A stretch of 64,000 bases of DNA from Brachionus rotundiformis (Eukaryota > Rotifera > Eurotatoria > Ploima > Brachionidae): NCBI GenBank assembly GCA_016802295.1, contig JAESIW010000065.1:186001-250000 (forward strand). Direction: 5' to 3'. A model generated the notes under the pieces. It did no database searches, was not told where the DNA came from, and saw only the letters and a program-made list of their open reading frames with translations. Positions 37,401 through 48,932 of this stretch are shown one piece after another (the stretch's first letter is position 1; every line of letters begins with the position of its first letter). The position numbers and the translations under genes are program-made.

Positions 37401-39660
37401 TTTTATTTCCGTTTTTGTATTTATTCCATGATTAAATCGTCTGGGAATCAATAAAAAATCACTCCAACTTTAACATCAATGACTGGACCTTTTTGCTACA
37501 AATGAGCCCAAGCCGCTACGCAACTCAAATGTAGCCGAATTGAACAACAATAAAACAAAATTCGGATTAGCTTGTTTTCTCATTAAAAATCAAAGTCAAA
37601 CTATTTGGGATTATGATGACAAAGCAAGAGGAAATAAAGTGAATAGCAACTATTTACTCAAAAATAATTGTCATTTTTTTTTATTGTAGAGATTTTAGAC
37701 TTAAAAAAAAATAATTAATTTACAAAAGTTAAGATATTGTTGATAGTATATGAAAATATTTTTAAATAAAGTAGACGGTGAGCAGTCGAATTAGATCTCA
37801 TATTTTGATCATTTGCTCTCTCTTAATAATAATTATAAAGCTAAATATTTAAGATTGTAGAAATCTTCTTTTCGCCAAAGTGAGTGAGTGTGTGTGTGTG
37901 TGTACCCGTATTAGATTAGGATTTATCTTCTTTGTTTACTTGGGTTAATTTGAAAAAAACAAAAAATTATTAGCCAAAAAAGAAGACTTATTGGTGCTTT
38001 GTTTCTTGTGGTAATTGTTTGTAGTTCTAGTTTTCTAAGTATTCGCCAAACTAATTTAATAGAGTCAATAGACTTTTTATTTGTAGTGATTTGACCAAGC
38101 GAATACAAATTGCATAATGGTTTTAATTTTTAAAGTGTTGAAAGTTCTAAATTGTTATTTTGACAGTAATGATAGATATTTTAAACATATTCAGTGCTAA
38201 TGTAAACAAATTCTAAATTATATTTTTATAATTTGTTAATAAATTAACAATCAATCGAGTGTTAAATCACTTTTAGGCATTTGGTTTATCTTAGCAACCC
38301 CTGTAGTTCTTATTTTATCAATGATGTAACTTGACGCTCAACTCGAGCATTAAATTCGAACTCAAGGCTAAGAGTATTAAATTTCAAACAATTGTATCGA
38401 AATGGTAATCAATGAATCGCTTTATTAAAAATTCAAATTACTTTGTTTCGGATATGCTAAAATTGGTTCAAACATCTAAAGGGAATATATCGAAACTATC
38501 AAGAGAACGCTACGGATAATAAAATTAAATAATTCTCTTTCTCTCTCTTATCTTTTTTTTAATTATTTTTTTGTTATCTGTGATTTAAATATCTAAAAAA
38601 AATAGAGACTTAAAAAATCGACCAGAGTAGTCGGACATGGTCATGGACTTGCCAACACTTGTCGGTGAGAATTGTGCATACGGCCTTATTTTTTGCTCCA
38701 AGGCCTGTCTCAAGCACTCGGTCTTTTTTATCAAGCATTACTTAATCGCTAAGATAACTCAAGAAGATAAACCAACCCGTGGTCTATTCAGTATATAAAA
38801 TTAAATTAGTATTGTTCTTTTTCTTTCCAAAATCCATAACAAAAACTAATAGTATAAAATTAATTATTTTTTTATTATTAGAAAAAAATGAGATCAATGT
38901 CGAATTTTTAAATAAAATTATAAAGTAATTTTTTTTAATGATCTACAATTATTGTAGAGAAATACTCATTAATAACAAGAGCTTTTTGTTGGCTATGGTT
39001 TAAATTTAGTTTAAGTTTATCAATAATTATTAGCTTATATTAGGTAGCGGTTTGTGATTTAATATTTTTATGAGCGGTCAAGTTGTTTGAAGATAGCGAT
39101 TTTTTTTTTTTTAATTTATTACATTTTTATCAGATAAAATGACATAAAAGTTTTTAAAAAACCGATTACTATTGTTAAAAGAACTCTTTGAGTATTTTAA
39201 AAGTATTCAGAAAAAAAAATTTATATTTTTTTTAATTTTATTTATACAAGTCTTCTAATATACAAGTTTATATAAAAAAAAATCTTTTTTTTTTTTAATT
39301 TTTTAAGTGAGTAAATTGTTGATCTTGTACATTTTTTGTATTTTAGGGAAACAAAAATGATTAATAAATCTCTAGAAATATTTAAAAAAACAGAAAACCT
39401 CTTAGCATAAATTAATTTGTTTGATTTATATTAAGTGCCATAAATTAGAATTTATTTTGTGTACCTTTTTAATATTTTTGTATGAGCGAAAAAGTGGATT
39501 TAATGGATTTTGATGGGGAGATGTAAAGTGAGCTGATCAGCATGAGAATAAGTGAAGAACAAATTGTTAGCTTTGAAAATTTATTAAATTTTAAAAATAA
39601 TCAAAGAAAAATTAATTGAATTTTTGCATTTTAGATCTCATTCTGTACAAATCAAAAAAT

Positions 39661-39719
39661 TAAGCGAGAGTGATTTAATGAATCAGACGGGCAGGCAGGC
39701 AGGCAGGCTCTCGCTAAGT
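39661..39719. repeat. GGCA tandem repeat inside a short inverted repeat
   Basis: About five GGCA units at 39689-39708. AAGCGAGAG lies to the left (from 39662) and its complement CTCTCGCT to the right (from 39708), so the repeat could sit near the loop side of a hairpin. It lies about 560 bp upstream of the Eph receptor start codon. Confidence 0.7.
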
Positions 39720-40275
39720 CAGGCATTGTGATTGATAGAATAAACATTTAAGAAAAACAAAACTCGGAATATATTCCGAAATAATTGCTTTTAAAAGCGT
39801 TTTAATTTCAGCTCACACATGTTCCATACAAGATAACTGACCAATTTAAATTCGCTCGAATTAATTTTCGTTATCTATTTTTGCCCATCTAAAAAAATGT
39901 ATTCTAACTATTGCTCATCAAACTAATCTTAAGAAACAGCCCCGAGCTTTCGATCCATCTTATTATCTATTTACCCATCTAAGATAGCCAAGATAAATTA
40001 GATTATTAAACAACCTGTGATCATATATAAAAATATATTTGGCTAGAGCCTAAACCGTACCTGAATTTACCTAAATCTCATAAACAAATAATTAAAGCAC
40101 GCATTTTCGTGTTCTTCCTTGGGTATTAAATTACGCCGGATATTTACCAGTTTTAAATTAATATTTTAAAAGTCCTAAATAACAGGTACTCAATTAACTT
40201 ATCGACTCAAATAACCTGACTTTTAACTTTTAGATGACTATTGTATAGATTTAGTTGACATAAAATGCTCAAACA

Positions 40276-43200
40276 ATGATTCGATTACTCATTAACCTAT
40301 CTATTTTAATACAAACAATTTTGGGTGTTGAAAAAACCCTATTCGATTCGACCCGATTTCATGCCGAGCTCAATTGGGATAAACAAGCGTTCGGCGACTC
40401 GCTCGAACTACCCGGTTGGAAGGAGCAGAGCTTTAGCCGCAAGAACGGCGATGTTTGGCGAGTGCACTTTGTGTGCGACATAGCCTCGGCAAATCCCAAC
40501 AATTGGCTCCGATTGCCATTCATTGACCGCGACGAGGCCAATCGCTTGACCATAAAACTAGAGTACACGATCCGAGAGTGCAAAAAATACCCTGGTGAGA
40601 TACGATCATGCAAAGAGACATTTCAGCTTCTGTATCTGGAGTCCAACGAGTTGTACACCAATTTGCCATCCTTTGACGAGTCCAACTACAACTATTTGAA
40701 GACAATAGCACCTTCTAGTGAGCAGTCGCGCGCGCCGGCAACTTCGACAGCCCAGTCGTCCACCCATTCAGCAGCCAGTGCGCCCAACGTGTTCCAAACA
40801 GAGGTCGAGCTTCCGCTCAGAACCAACAAAAGAGGAGTGTATCTAGTTTTCAGAGACCAGGGCGCGTGTGTTTCCCTCCTATCAATCAAAGTATCATACA
40901 CGCTGTGTCCGGCCCAAATCAATAGCCTTGCCTGGTTTCCAAAGACGCCGAGCGGCGCCAATTTGACAGATTTGGTAGAAAAAACAGGAAAATGCATCCC
41001 TAATTCCGAGTCCAAATCAACTCCGATTGCTTATTGCCAAACCAATGGGAACTGGTTTTTCATAGACTCCAAAGAACCAGGCTCGAGCTGTGCCTGTCAG
41101 CCAGGCAATTATTATTCAAGTCAACAAGAACAATGCATAGGTAAATATTTATACAGTTATTCAAGTAGAAAATGTGTAATTTAAGATCAGTATTAAATTA
41201 AATCAAGCGTATTATTAATCAAATATTTATTAAAAAAAGCTTCAAAGAATTAAAATTTGTTTAAATTTGCCTTTAGATATTAATATCTAATTATAGTGCC
41301 TAAATAAACACTAATTGTTTGATCTTTTATGCATATAACTTACACTTATCAACACATTGAGGCCTTCAATCATTTTTTGATCCTCAGGCCTAATTAAAAT
41401 TCATGATATGTTTGACTTGCTTAAGAAACGTTTCCTTAGAGTTTAGTTTAGATTAATTTTATTCTTATCGGCAAAGTTTATTCTTTAATTAATGAATTAT
41501 TATTTATTAAAGATCACATCAGCTGGAAGTTGGCTAGTAATAGAAATATGAACAAATAAAGATTAAACAAAATTCTAAAATATTGTTTTTTTAAGGCAAA
41601 AAAAAAATTTTTAAGTCTACAGATAAAATTATTTTGTTTTGTTGTTCAAATTGATAAAAAATATTAATCTAAAAGATAAACTTGAATTTTTATCTCTTCT
41701 TAAATATTTAATATTTGACTACCTAAATTTTGCATCAATGTTTAAAGAGATTATTTGTTGATATAAGCTATTAGCTCTTAAGATAGTCTCTTATTACTTA
41801 ATTAAACCAAAAAGCGGTCAGATTTGTTTTTATTTGAAAATTTCAGATTACAATAAATCAAAAAAGATCACTTGAAAAATGAAATATGAACTTTTTTTTC
41901 TAAACGCTTCAAATGTATAACTATAAAAAGATAGCTTTTTAAATCTATGTAAATTTAAATAAATATAAATAAATATCTTTTTATTCAAATGGAAAAATAA
42001 TTAGTATACACATGATTTTTAAGGATATTAAATTACAGATATATCTAATTCTAAGCCGTATTTAACTCATATCCAGATAAAAAATTAAAAATCCTTTAAG
42101 TATTTACTAGAATATAAATAAATAAACTTGATTATTAGTAAACTTAATTTTTAATTTTAGCATGCCCGCAGGGCAAGTACAAGTCCGAGCTATCTAATTT
42201 ACAAGAATGTTCTACATGTCCAGATTATAGTTACTCAAAATCAATTGGCAGCGAGTACTGTCCATGCATTGAAGGCTATTTTCGGGTCGATTCGTCAAAC
42301 ATAACAAGTCCATGTTTGCGTAAGTGTCCCTTAACTTTGATATTTATTTATCCAATTTAACTTTTTTTTCCCACAGCTTATCCTCCTGAACCAAAAAATC
42401 TATCAGTGTATTACATTGACCAGACTTCAATAAAGCTGAAATGGAGCCCTATAGATAATTATGACAAAAATTTGGTTCAATACAATCTTGAATGCTCTAA
42501 ATGCATTGACACTAGTAATTTACCAAAGAACCTCAAGTCCACTTTCAGCTGCAGTAATCGAATACCATGCGAGTCTTACACAAACTTTGAGCCGCAAAAG
42601 GACCAAATATTTGATAATAAAATAGCTATTTCTCAACTAGACTCAGGGCAGCTTTACTCCTTCGACTTGTACGCTCAGCACCTGAACGAATTGTTCAAAA
42701 CCAAGACAGTAAATATTTTGGTCAAAACGACCGATTCGCTACCAGCTAACAAAATAATTACAAATTTAACTGCTTATCAATTTATAAATATGAACCAAAT
42801 TTTTATATCATGGTCATTGAGCGACATGTCATCAGTGCTTAACTATGAAATCCGCTACTATCCAAAAAATCAACCAGATCAAGCCAATATTCTGGCAATT
42901 AATCAACCATCTCTTAACTTCACATTCAAAAATTCAAACCCATCGATAATACAATCTAATGTTTACATTTTTCAATTGAGAGCACGTACCAAAAATGGTT
43001 GGACAGAATACACAAAACCAACTGAGTCAATGACCATATCTAGCACCTCAAATGTACCACGGTCGACATCTCAAAATTATCAATCATTCGATCAACTTAG
43101 ATCTATCGAAAATCGTCCAGAATCGTTCACAGTCTATATTTTGATTTCAGTACTATCTTTTTTGTGTTTCATAGTTATTTGTCTTACACTTCTGGTTGTC

Positions 43201-44712
43201 TTGACCCGTTCTGGTCGAATAAAATTTTTATCAGCCTATTTATCCAAACAACAATCTGACACTGATTCTATTGAGTATGCTAAACGCAATGCACAACTAG
43301 GCTATAACCATTTTGCTGCTTCATCGGGCACCACATCTTCCAGTGGCGGTTCATCACCACTATGGCCAAAAACCTACATTGATCCTCACACATACGAAGA
43401 TCCAACTAAAGTGGTCAGTTTGTTTGCCAGAGAACTCTCACCATCTAACATAATTATTGAATCGGTAATTGGAGGTGGTGAATTTGGCGATGTTTGCAAA
43501 GGAGTGCTTAGAATGACCCCGTGGTCGGAGGCCATAGTTGCCATTAAGACTCTTAAAGGCGCTGCTACTGAGCAAAATAGATGTGACTTTTTGACAGAGG
43601 CAAGTATCATGGCCCAATTTAATGATCCAAATGTAATTAGGCTAGAAGGTGTCGTGACCCAGTCCCACCCTTTAATGATTGTCACCGAATATATGGAAAA
43701 CGGCTCGCTGGACACGTTTTTGAGACTCAACGAATCCAAGCTAAGACTACCTCAAATGATTAAAATCTTAAAAGATGTTGCCTATGGAATGAGATATCTG
43801 AGCGAAATGAACTATATTCACAGAGATCTGGCGGCGCGCAATATTTTAATTAACAAAGATTTGGTTTGCAAAGTGGCCGATTTTGGCTTAAGCCGAGAAA
43901 TAGATATAGATGCGTATGAGTACACGACCAAGGGTGGAAAGATACCAATTAGATGGACAGCACCGGAGGCGTGCAATTTCAGGAAGTACACATATGCATC
44001 TGATGTATGGTCGTTTGGAGTACTTGCATGGGAAGTAATGAGCTATGGTGAGAGACCGTATTGGAGTTGGGAGAATAAAGATGTTGTGCGAGCTGTCCAA
44101 GAGCTATACAGGCTGCCAGCGCCTCAGAATTGTCCAGACTGTGTGTACAAATTGATGCTTAGGTGTTGGCAAGAAAATAGGCAATTGAGGCCTAAATTTA
44201 GAGAAATTTGCTTGATACTTGATGAAATGGAGACTTTTACAGATGAGCTTAAACAAGCAGCCAAGATAAAGGAACTACTGCCAATTAATCCAAGGGCGCC
44301 AACTAAAATTCAAATGACTAAGACTAGAATATTTTTAAATAGACTAGGATTGGAGCAGTTTGCCGAACAATTCGAAAATTGCGGTCTAGGAAACTTGTCC
44401 AATTTGTTTCAAATTGAAGGCAAAGATTTGGCAATGAGCCTTGGAGTCTCAAATCCAGTCGACCAAAAGCGAATTTTGGACGAGCTTAGACGCATTGCCG
44501 AAAGCTTTACCCAATATCTTAGCCAGCAAACAAATCAAAACAGTTATACACCATTTAGTCAAACTCTTAATCACAATGCACTCGTCGCCGAACAATTCAA
44601 TGTCCTCAAACAGCAATCAATTTTCAACCTAATACGTAATCAGCAGCAAATGCCAAGCGATTTTCAGACAATGGCGCCTAATCAGATGCAAACGAACGGA
44701 TTTTTGGTATAA
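40276..44712 (+). CDS. EPH: Ephrin receptor tyrosine kinase
   Basis: Cell-surface receptor for ephrins. Three exons: 40276-41140, 42161-42319, 42377-44712; 1119 residues. Signal peptide about 1-18. Ephrin-binding domain about 20-215 (NGDVWRVHFVCDI, FRDQGACVSLLSIKVSYTLC), with a Ser/Thr/Ala-rich insert near 150-175. A Cys-rich EGF-like region spans the exon junctions (ACPQGKYK, CPDYSYS, CPCIEGYFR). Two Fn3 domains cover about 345-570 and the membrane helix about 592-618. The juxtamembrane tyrosines TYIDPHTYEDP are conserved. The kinase domain has the glycine loop IGGGEFGDV, VAIKTLK, HRDLAARN (about 823) and ADFGLSR (about 843), then GGKIPIRWTAPEA. All catalytic residues are present, so it should be active. 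A SAM domain lies at about 987-1056, and the terminal GFLV resembles a class II PDZ ligand. Transmembrane segment, kinase and SAM are all in one exon. Intron 1 is 1020 bp without visible features. Confidence 0.97.
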
Positions 44713-46127
44713 GCGGATAATTATTTATAGATGTGTATCTAGTCATTCATTCCTAACAAGATATCTGGGCTAAGAAAATTTGTTTTTGTTCTAGCGAACC
44801 TTGAGAAGATATTAAATTTTTGTTATTGTTTTTATTTTCAAATTGCGCTGTTTTTTTTTTATAATTTTAAAACCTTTTGTTTAGACAAATGTTTTATATG
44901 GACGCCTTAAAAGTAAAAATTTGTTTTGTATAAAATTGAACTAAATTTAATATAATTATATTTAATTTCTATGAGATGAAAAAGTTTAAAGAAATTGTAA
45001 ATTTAGGTAATCTTGCTCTTTTTATTTGGGTTTCAATCGATTTGATTTTCTTTTTTATAATTTAAATAAAAAAATAAAAATTAATCCAATTCCAATTTTT
45101 CTATTAATTAATCGTACGGCATTTAATATGTCCTCGATTCAATTTTAATCAATTTTTTAAAAGAAATTAATGAATTAGAATATTATGTCTCCACATTGAA
45201 AAATCCACAAAAAAATCTTCTCAGCACTAAACAGAACAATTTTTAGCCAACCTTCTTCTTTTTTAAATAATAAAATCTCAAAAGCCAACATTTAACCATG
45301 GGAAGAACAGCTATCTTTCCAATAAATAAATCTACCGAAAACCCTTGCAAATAAGTGCCCCCAAATTCGTGGCTTTATTGAAGAATTAAAGCCTTTAGAA
45401 GATAGAAATTTTCTTCAAATTAAATATTTTTTAAAGATCTAAGTATGCTTTACTAAATATAGATAGAACTAAGCCATTTTTGATTAGCTTTAAAAAAGGA
45501 GTCTTATGGGAGGGAGGGCACTTATTTGCAAGGGAAAACATTAATTTTTTTATTATCAATAAATTTAAAAATATCATTATTTAATTTTTAACTAAATATG
45601 AAAAAACAATTCAACGATTAATATAAACTAATTAAATATTATAAATTTGTATAGACTACTAAAGGATCAGATTTGATCAGTCTAAGTTTTTTAGCTTTTA
45701 TAAGTCCTTATTTTTGGTTTAATGAAAATTTAACTCTAAAATATTAAAAACATAACTTATGAGCTTTATAGTTTTAGTTAAAAATTACATTTTTTGTTTG
45801 GAAGATAAGTTAAAACTTTTTATATTTTTGTGCCAAGAAGATCTTTGATTGTAGGAGTTTAGACTACAAGAATATAATGACCATTTAATATCTTTAAATA
45901 ATATTAATAAAAATGATAATAACAATTATAAGCTTCAGTAGGCAAACTTGCGGATTCAATCTTGTAGAAGATTGCCTATAGTAACAGCTTACGCTATACA
46001 AGTAAATTTACTGAAAAAGAAGAACTACAAGTTTTTAGAGTTACATTACAAAGTAAGAAGGAAATTAAAAGGAACTAAGTAGTTGAAATTGTTTGTTAAG
46101 TTAATTAAAAATGGCTTATATTTTCAA
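44713..46127. other. Intergenic region after the Eph receptor
   Basis: Mostly AT-rich. A TAGGCAA...TTGCCTA mini-hairpin at about 45958-45997 is the only structured stretch noticed. No gene. Confidence 0.45.
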
Positions 46128-46972
46128 AGCTATCTAATTTTTTTATTTATGTATCTAATTATAGTATCTTAAAATATTTAAAATATTCATTAGTATCTGA
46201 TATTTTTTTACAGTATCTAATTAATTTTTTTTTGTATCAAAAAATAATTCAATTTAATATCTAATTGACAAATATAAAAATCTTTGATAAGCTCATTACT
46301 GATGATGAAAATCAAACCAACTTCAGAATACTTCTTTTGACAATTTAGAATGTTCTCAAAGTGAATGCACATGCCCATATTGGAGAAAAAATAATATTTG
46401 CAAACACATTTTGGTTCTTGCTTGTCGTCATCGAGGATTGGAATGGCATAGAAACGCAAAAGATGTTCCTTTGGGTGAAAATAGGAAACGCGGTAAACCA
46501 GTAACAACAAAAAAAGCTTTAATGATTCAACCAACCGAGTTACAAATAAGAGATTACGTGCGAAATCAAAAGAAATTACCAGAGGCTCTTGTAAATTCAA
46601 TTTTGAGTCAAGTTGATGTGATGGAAGAAATTGAGGCTCAAGAAGCAGAAATGGAAATTCAAAATGAAATTGAAGTTGAAAACAATTCAAATGAAAATTC
46701 AGCTCAGTCCGAGATTCCAAAAAAGAAAAGAGGAAGACCAACTGGATCAAAAAACAAGCCGAAAGCAATTCAAGATCAACCTCAAAACAAAAGAACAAAA
46801 AAAAAATAATTTTTCTTCTTTTTTGTATTTTTTTAAATTTTTCTAAATAAAATATCAAAAAAATTCTACTTCCTTTTTTTTTTATAAAAGATACAACAAA
46901 AAAAAATTTAGATACTTAGATAAAATAATTAGATACTAAAAAAAAATATTTATTCACTATATTTAGATAGCT
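46128..46972 (+). mobile_element. Candidate MULE-like element remnant with inverted GTATCTAAT arrays
   Basis: Both flanks of the SWIM/AT-hook frame carry several copies of GTATCTAAT-like units. They are in plus orientation on the left (46128-46260) and reversed, as ATTAGATAC, on the right (46890-46990). The outermost units read AGCTATCTAA on the left and its complement on the right, giving subterminal inverted repeats around an 845-bp segment. SWIM zinc fingers are common at the C-terminus of Mutator-type transposases. I saw no clear target duplication and no transposase core, so it is at best a deleted copy. Confidence 0.45.
46327..46809 (+). CDS. SWIM zinc-finger and AT-hook protein, 3' exon or fragment
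   Basis: Open frame following a CTTCAG acceptor-like site at 46326; about 160 residues. It begins with a SWIM zinc finger with ligands in CTCPYWRKNNICKH (CxC...CxH), then CRHRGLEWHRNAKDVPLG. An acidic Glu/Asn-rich stretch follows, then the basic AT-hook KKKRGRPTGSKNK and a Lys-rich end, which would suit a DNA-binding nuclear protein. No upstream methionine or exon is evident in this frame: a TGA stop lies six codons above the acceptor-like site. It is therefore either the last exon of a gene whose other exons I cannot see or a transposase remnant. The inverted repeat arrays around it favour the latter. Confidence 0.6.
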   Translation, partial: NTSFDNLECSQSECTCPYWRKNNICKHILVLACRHRGLEWHRNAKDVPLGENRKRGKPVTTKKALMIQPTELQIRDYVRNQKKLPEALVNSILSQVDVMEEIEAQEAEMEIQNEIEVENNSNENSAQSEIPKKKRGRPTGSKNKPKAIQDQPQNKRTKKK

Positions 46973-48243
46973 TATTATTTAGATACAATCAAAAAATAAC
47001 AGTCATTAAAAAATTGTTATGTGATAATATTATTTATTTTCTATCGAAATATTTTTAATAAGAAATGTTGACTTTTTGACAATAATTCGAAATATTGTAT
47101 TAGGCTATTTTTTTTTAAATATTCTATTGTTTCATAATAATTATAGGTTTTTCTTTTTTTGAAAGCTTTTTTATTTAAAATATATATCTATTTTCTATTT
47201 TCATTATCTTGAAAGAATTTGCCTAAAAATGTTTTGAACTTAACACATTTACATGTTTAGAAAAATTTTGTTCAGAGATAATCATTGATTTAATTATTTA
47301 ATAATAATTTTAGAAATCATTCCTAGAATATTTTAGATTAATATATAACTTTCTGGTTATTACAAAAAAATGGTAACTAAGCTCTTAAATAAAGAAACAA
47401 TTCAAACTTTTGTCAAAAATTATAAGATTTTCAGATTTAAATTATTTTTAAATATCAAAAATTTTACTCTTCAGTTCCATTAATTAGTTTATAACTAAAA
47501 GAAAAACAATCTTATATATTTGAGTTTTTAAATTATTATGTTTAAAACTATTTTAAAAATCAAATAGTTTATCTTTCAAAGACAAATTTTTTTTTTATTT
47601 ATGAATAATTGTTTTGCGTTTAGCGATTTATATCCGTGAGCTAAGATGATTTTGCTTATTACATGATAAATACTTAATTTATATAAATGTTTTTCATTGC
47701 TTTTGGTTATTAGTAAATATTTTTTTCGGAGGTAAATAAAAAATTACGTATTTCTTAGGGAAATTTCTCATTAAAATTTATTCAAATTTTTAGGTAATTA
47801 TTTGCTTTTGAACAAAACGTCCAACCAAAAAAAAACTAAATTTTGAAATAAAAAATGTAAAAAATATTTTTTTTATTTTTGAATTTAGTTATATCATCTT
47901 ACGACATTTATTTGTAACCAACCTAAATAAATTTTTAAAAGTTTCTAATTTCTCAAGAAATCAATATTCTTAAATCAATTGAAAGTACAAATATTTATTT
48001 TTCTTTTAATTTAAATGAGCAATATTTAAATTGAACAAGTAATTGTTTATTGTAACTATGAAGTATGTTATATCTAACTTAGTTTTTACTTTTTTTAAAT
48101 ATATTTGAATTTTGAATTTCTAGAAATGTTATAAAACTTCTAAACAAAAATTTTCAAAATTTTGGGATTTGTGTTCTTCTTGGCAACAAAATCCAACTAA
48201 CAACCAAATATTTATTTATACATAAAAAGCAACTGCAATAAAC
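46973..48243. other. AT-rich intergenic region
   Basis: About 1.3 kb of AT-rich DNA without open frames of note or RNA genes; presumably includes the promoter of the small CaaX protein gene. Confidence 0.5.
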
Positions 48244-48703
48244 ATGCCAGTTTCCAGTGGTCATGGTAGATGGCCTACAGAGTACGGTGTGGGCATAAGA
48301 GATGAGAGAATAGCACCCATGTGTGCCATTTGCACCCAAAAAAACTGCTTTAGCGTAAATTTCTAATTGTATTTTTAAAATGTATTATTTTCAAAAACTA
48401 GTGTGAACATAATTTATCAGTTCGGAACGCGATATTTAATAACAAGCCCTATCTTGACCCAAAAGAAGATTATTCAATAGCAGACCGAAATAGTTAATTT
48501 ACATTTACAATAAATTATAATAGCTAATAATATGTTTAGGTCAAAATCGACGGCAGGAAGAGGAACAAAGAAAATATAATCAAAAGGCTTCAACATCGAA
48601 AGGCTCCAAAGCTAAAGCAAAGTCGAAAGATGGCAAAAGAAATAAAATTAGCCCACAAGAAAATGATGCTAAGGAAAAAAAAAGTAGATGTACCATTCTG
48701 TAA
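48244..48703 (+). CDS. Small Cys-rich protein with CaaX prenylation terminus
   Basis: Three short exons, 48244-48354, 48402-48492 and 48540-48703, with phases 0 and 1, give 121 residues. I do not recognise the family. The N-terminus MPVSSGHGRWPTEYGVGIRD is followed by a cysteine cluster C-A-I-C, N-C, S-C-E-H created across the first junction, which could bind zinc. Then come FNNKPYLDPKEDYSIADR and a long Lys/Ser/Gln-rich tail, AKAKSKDGKRNK. The last four residues are CTIL, a CaaX box whose final leucine favours geranylgeranylation. Together with the polybasic tail this suggests attachment to a membrane (inference). The second donor, GTTAAT, is weak but the only one keeping frame. No sign of this protein in another reading frame. 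Confidence 0.7.
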
Positions 48704-48932
48704 AAATTATCATCTTCACTTATTAATTGTTAAGAAGATTTTTTATTTAGTTTTTACAATAAATCTTTAAAATATAATATAATTTTTTATATCCTATTAA
48801 ATAATTTTTTTATTACTGTTAATGCAAATTTTCAAAAATTCATTTGTTTTGATTCTATTTTTATTTAATGTTTAAATAGTCAAGTTTTATAATTTAAATT
48901 AAAAAAAAAGAGTTACCTTGAATGGTAAAAAA

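Larger units (their letters stand above)
30659..40275. other. 9.6-kb gene-free region upstream of the Eph receptor
   Basis: No open frame with family resemblance and no tRNA or rRNA found. Microsatellites: TA repeat 34471-34494, CT-rich 36270-36295, GT-rich 37881-37903, GGCA repeat 39689-39708. Short less AT-rich patches occur near 34550-34760, 36600-36700, 38610-38800 and 39940-40010; these could be enhancers or non-coding 5' exons. Segments with tRNA B-box-like sequence (GTTCGAGACCC at 32536; GGTTCAAATCC at about 35911) do not fold as tRNAs. Confidence 0.5.
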
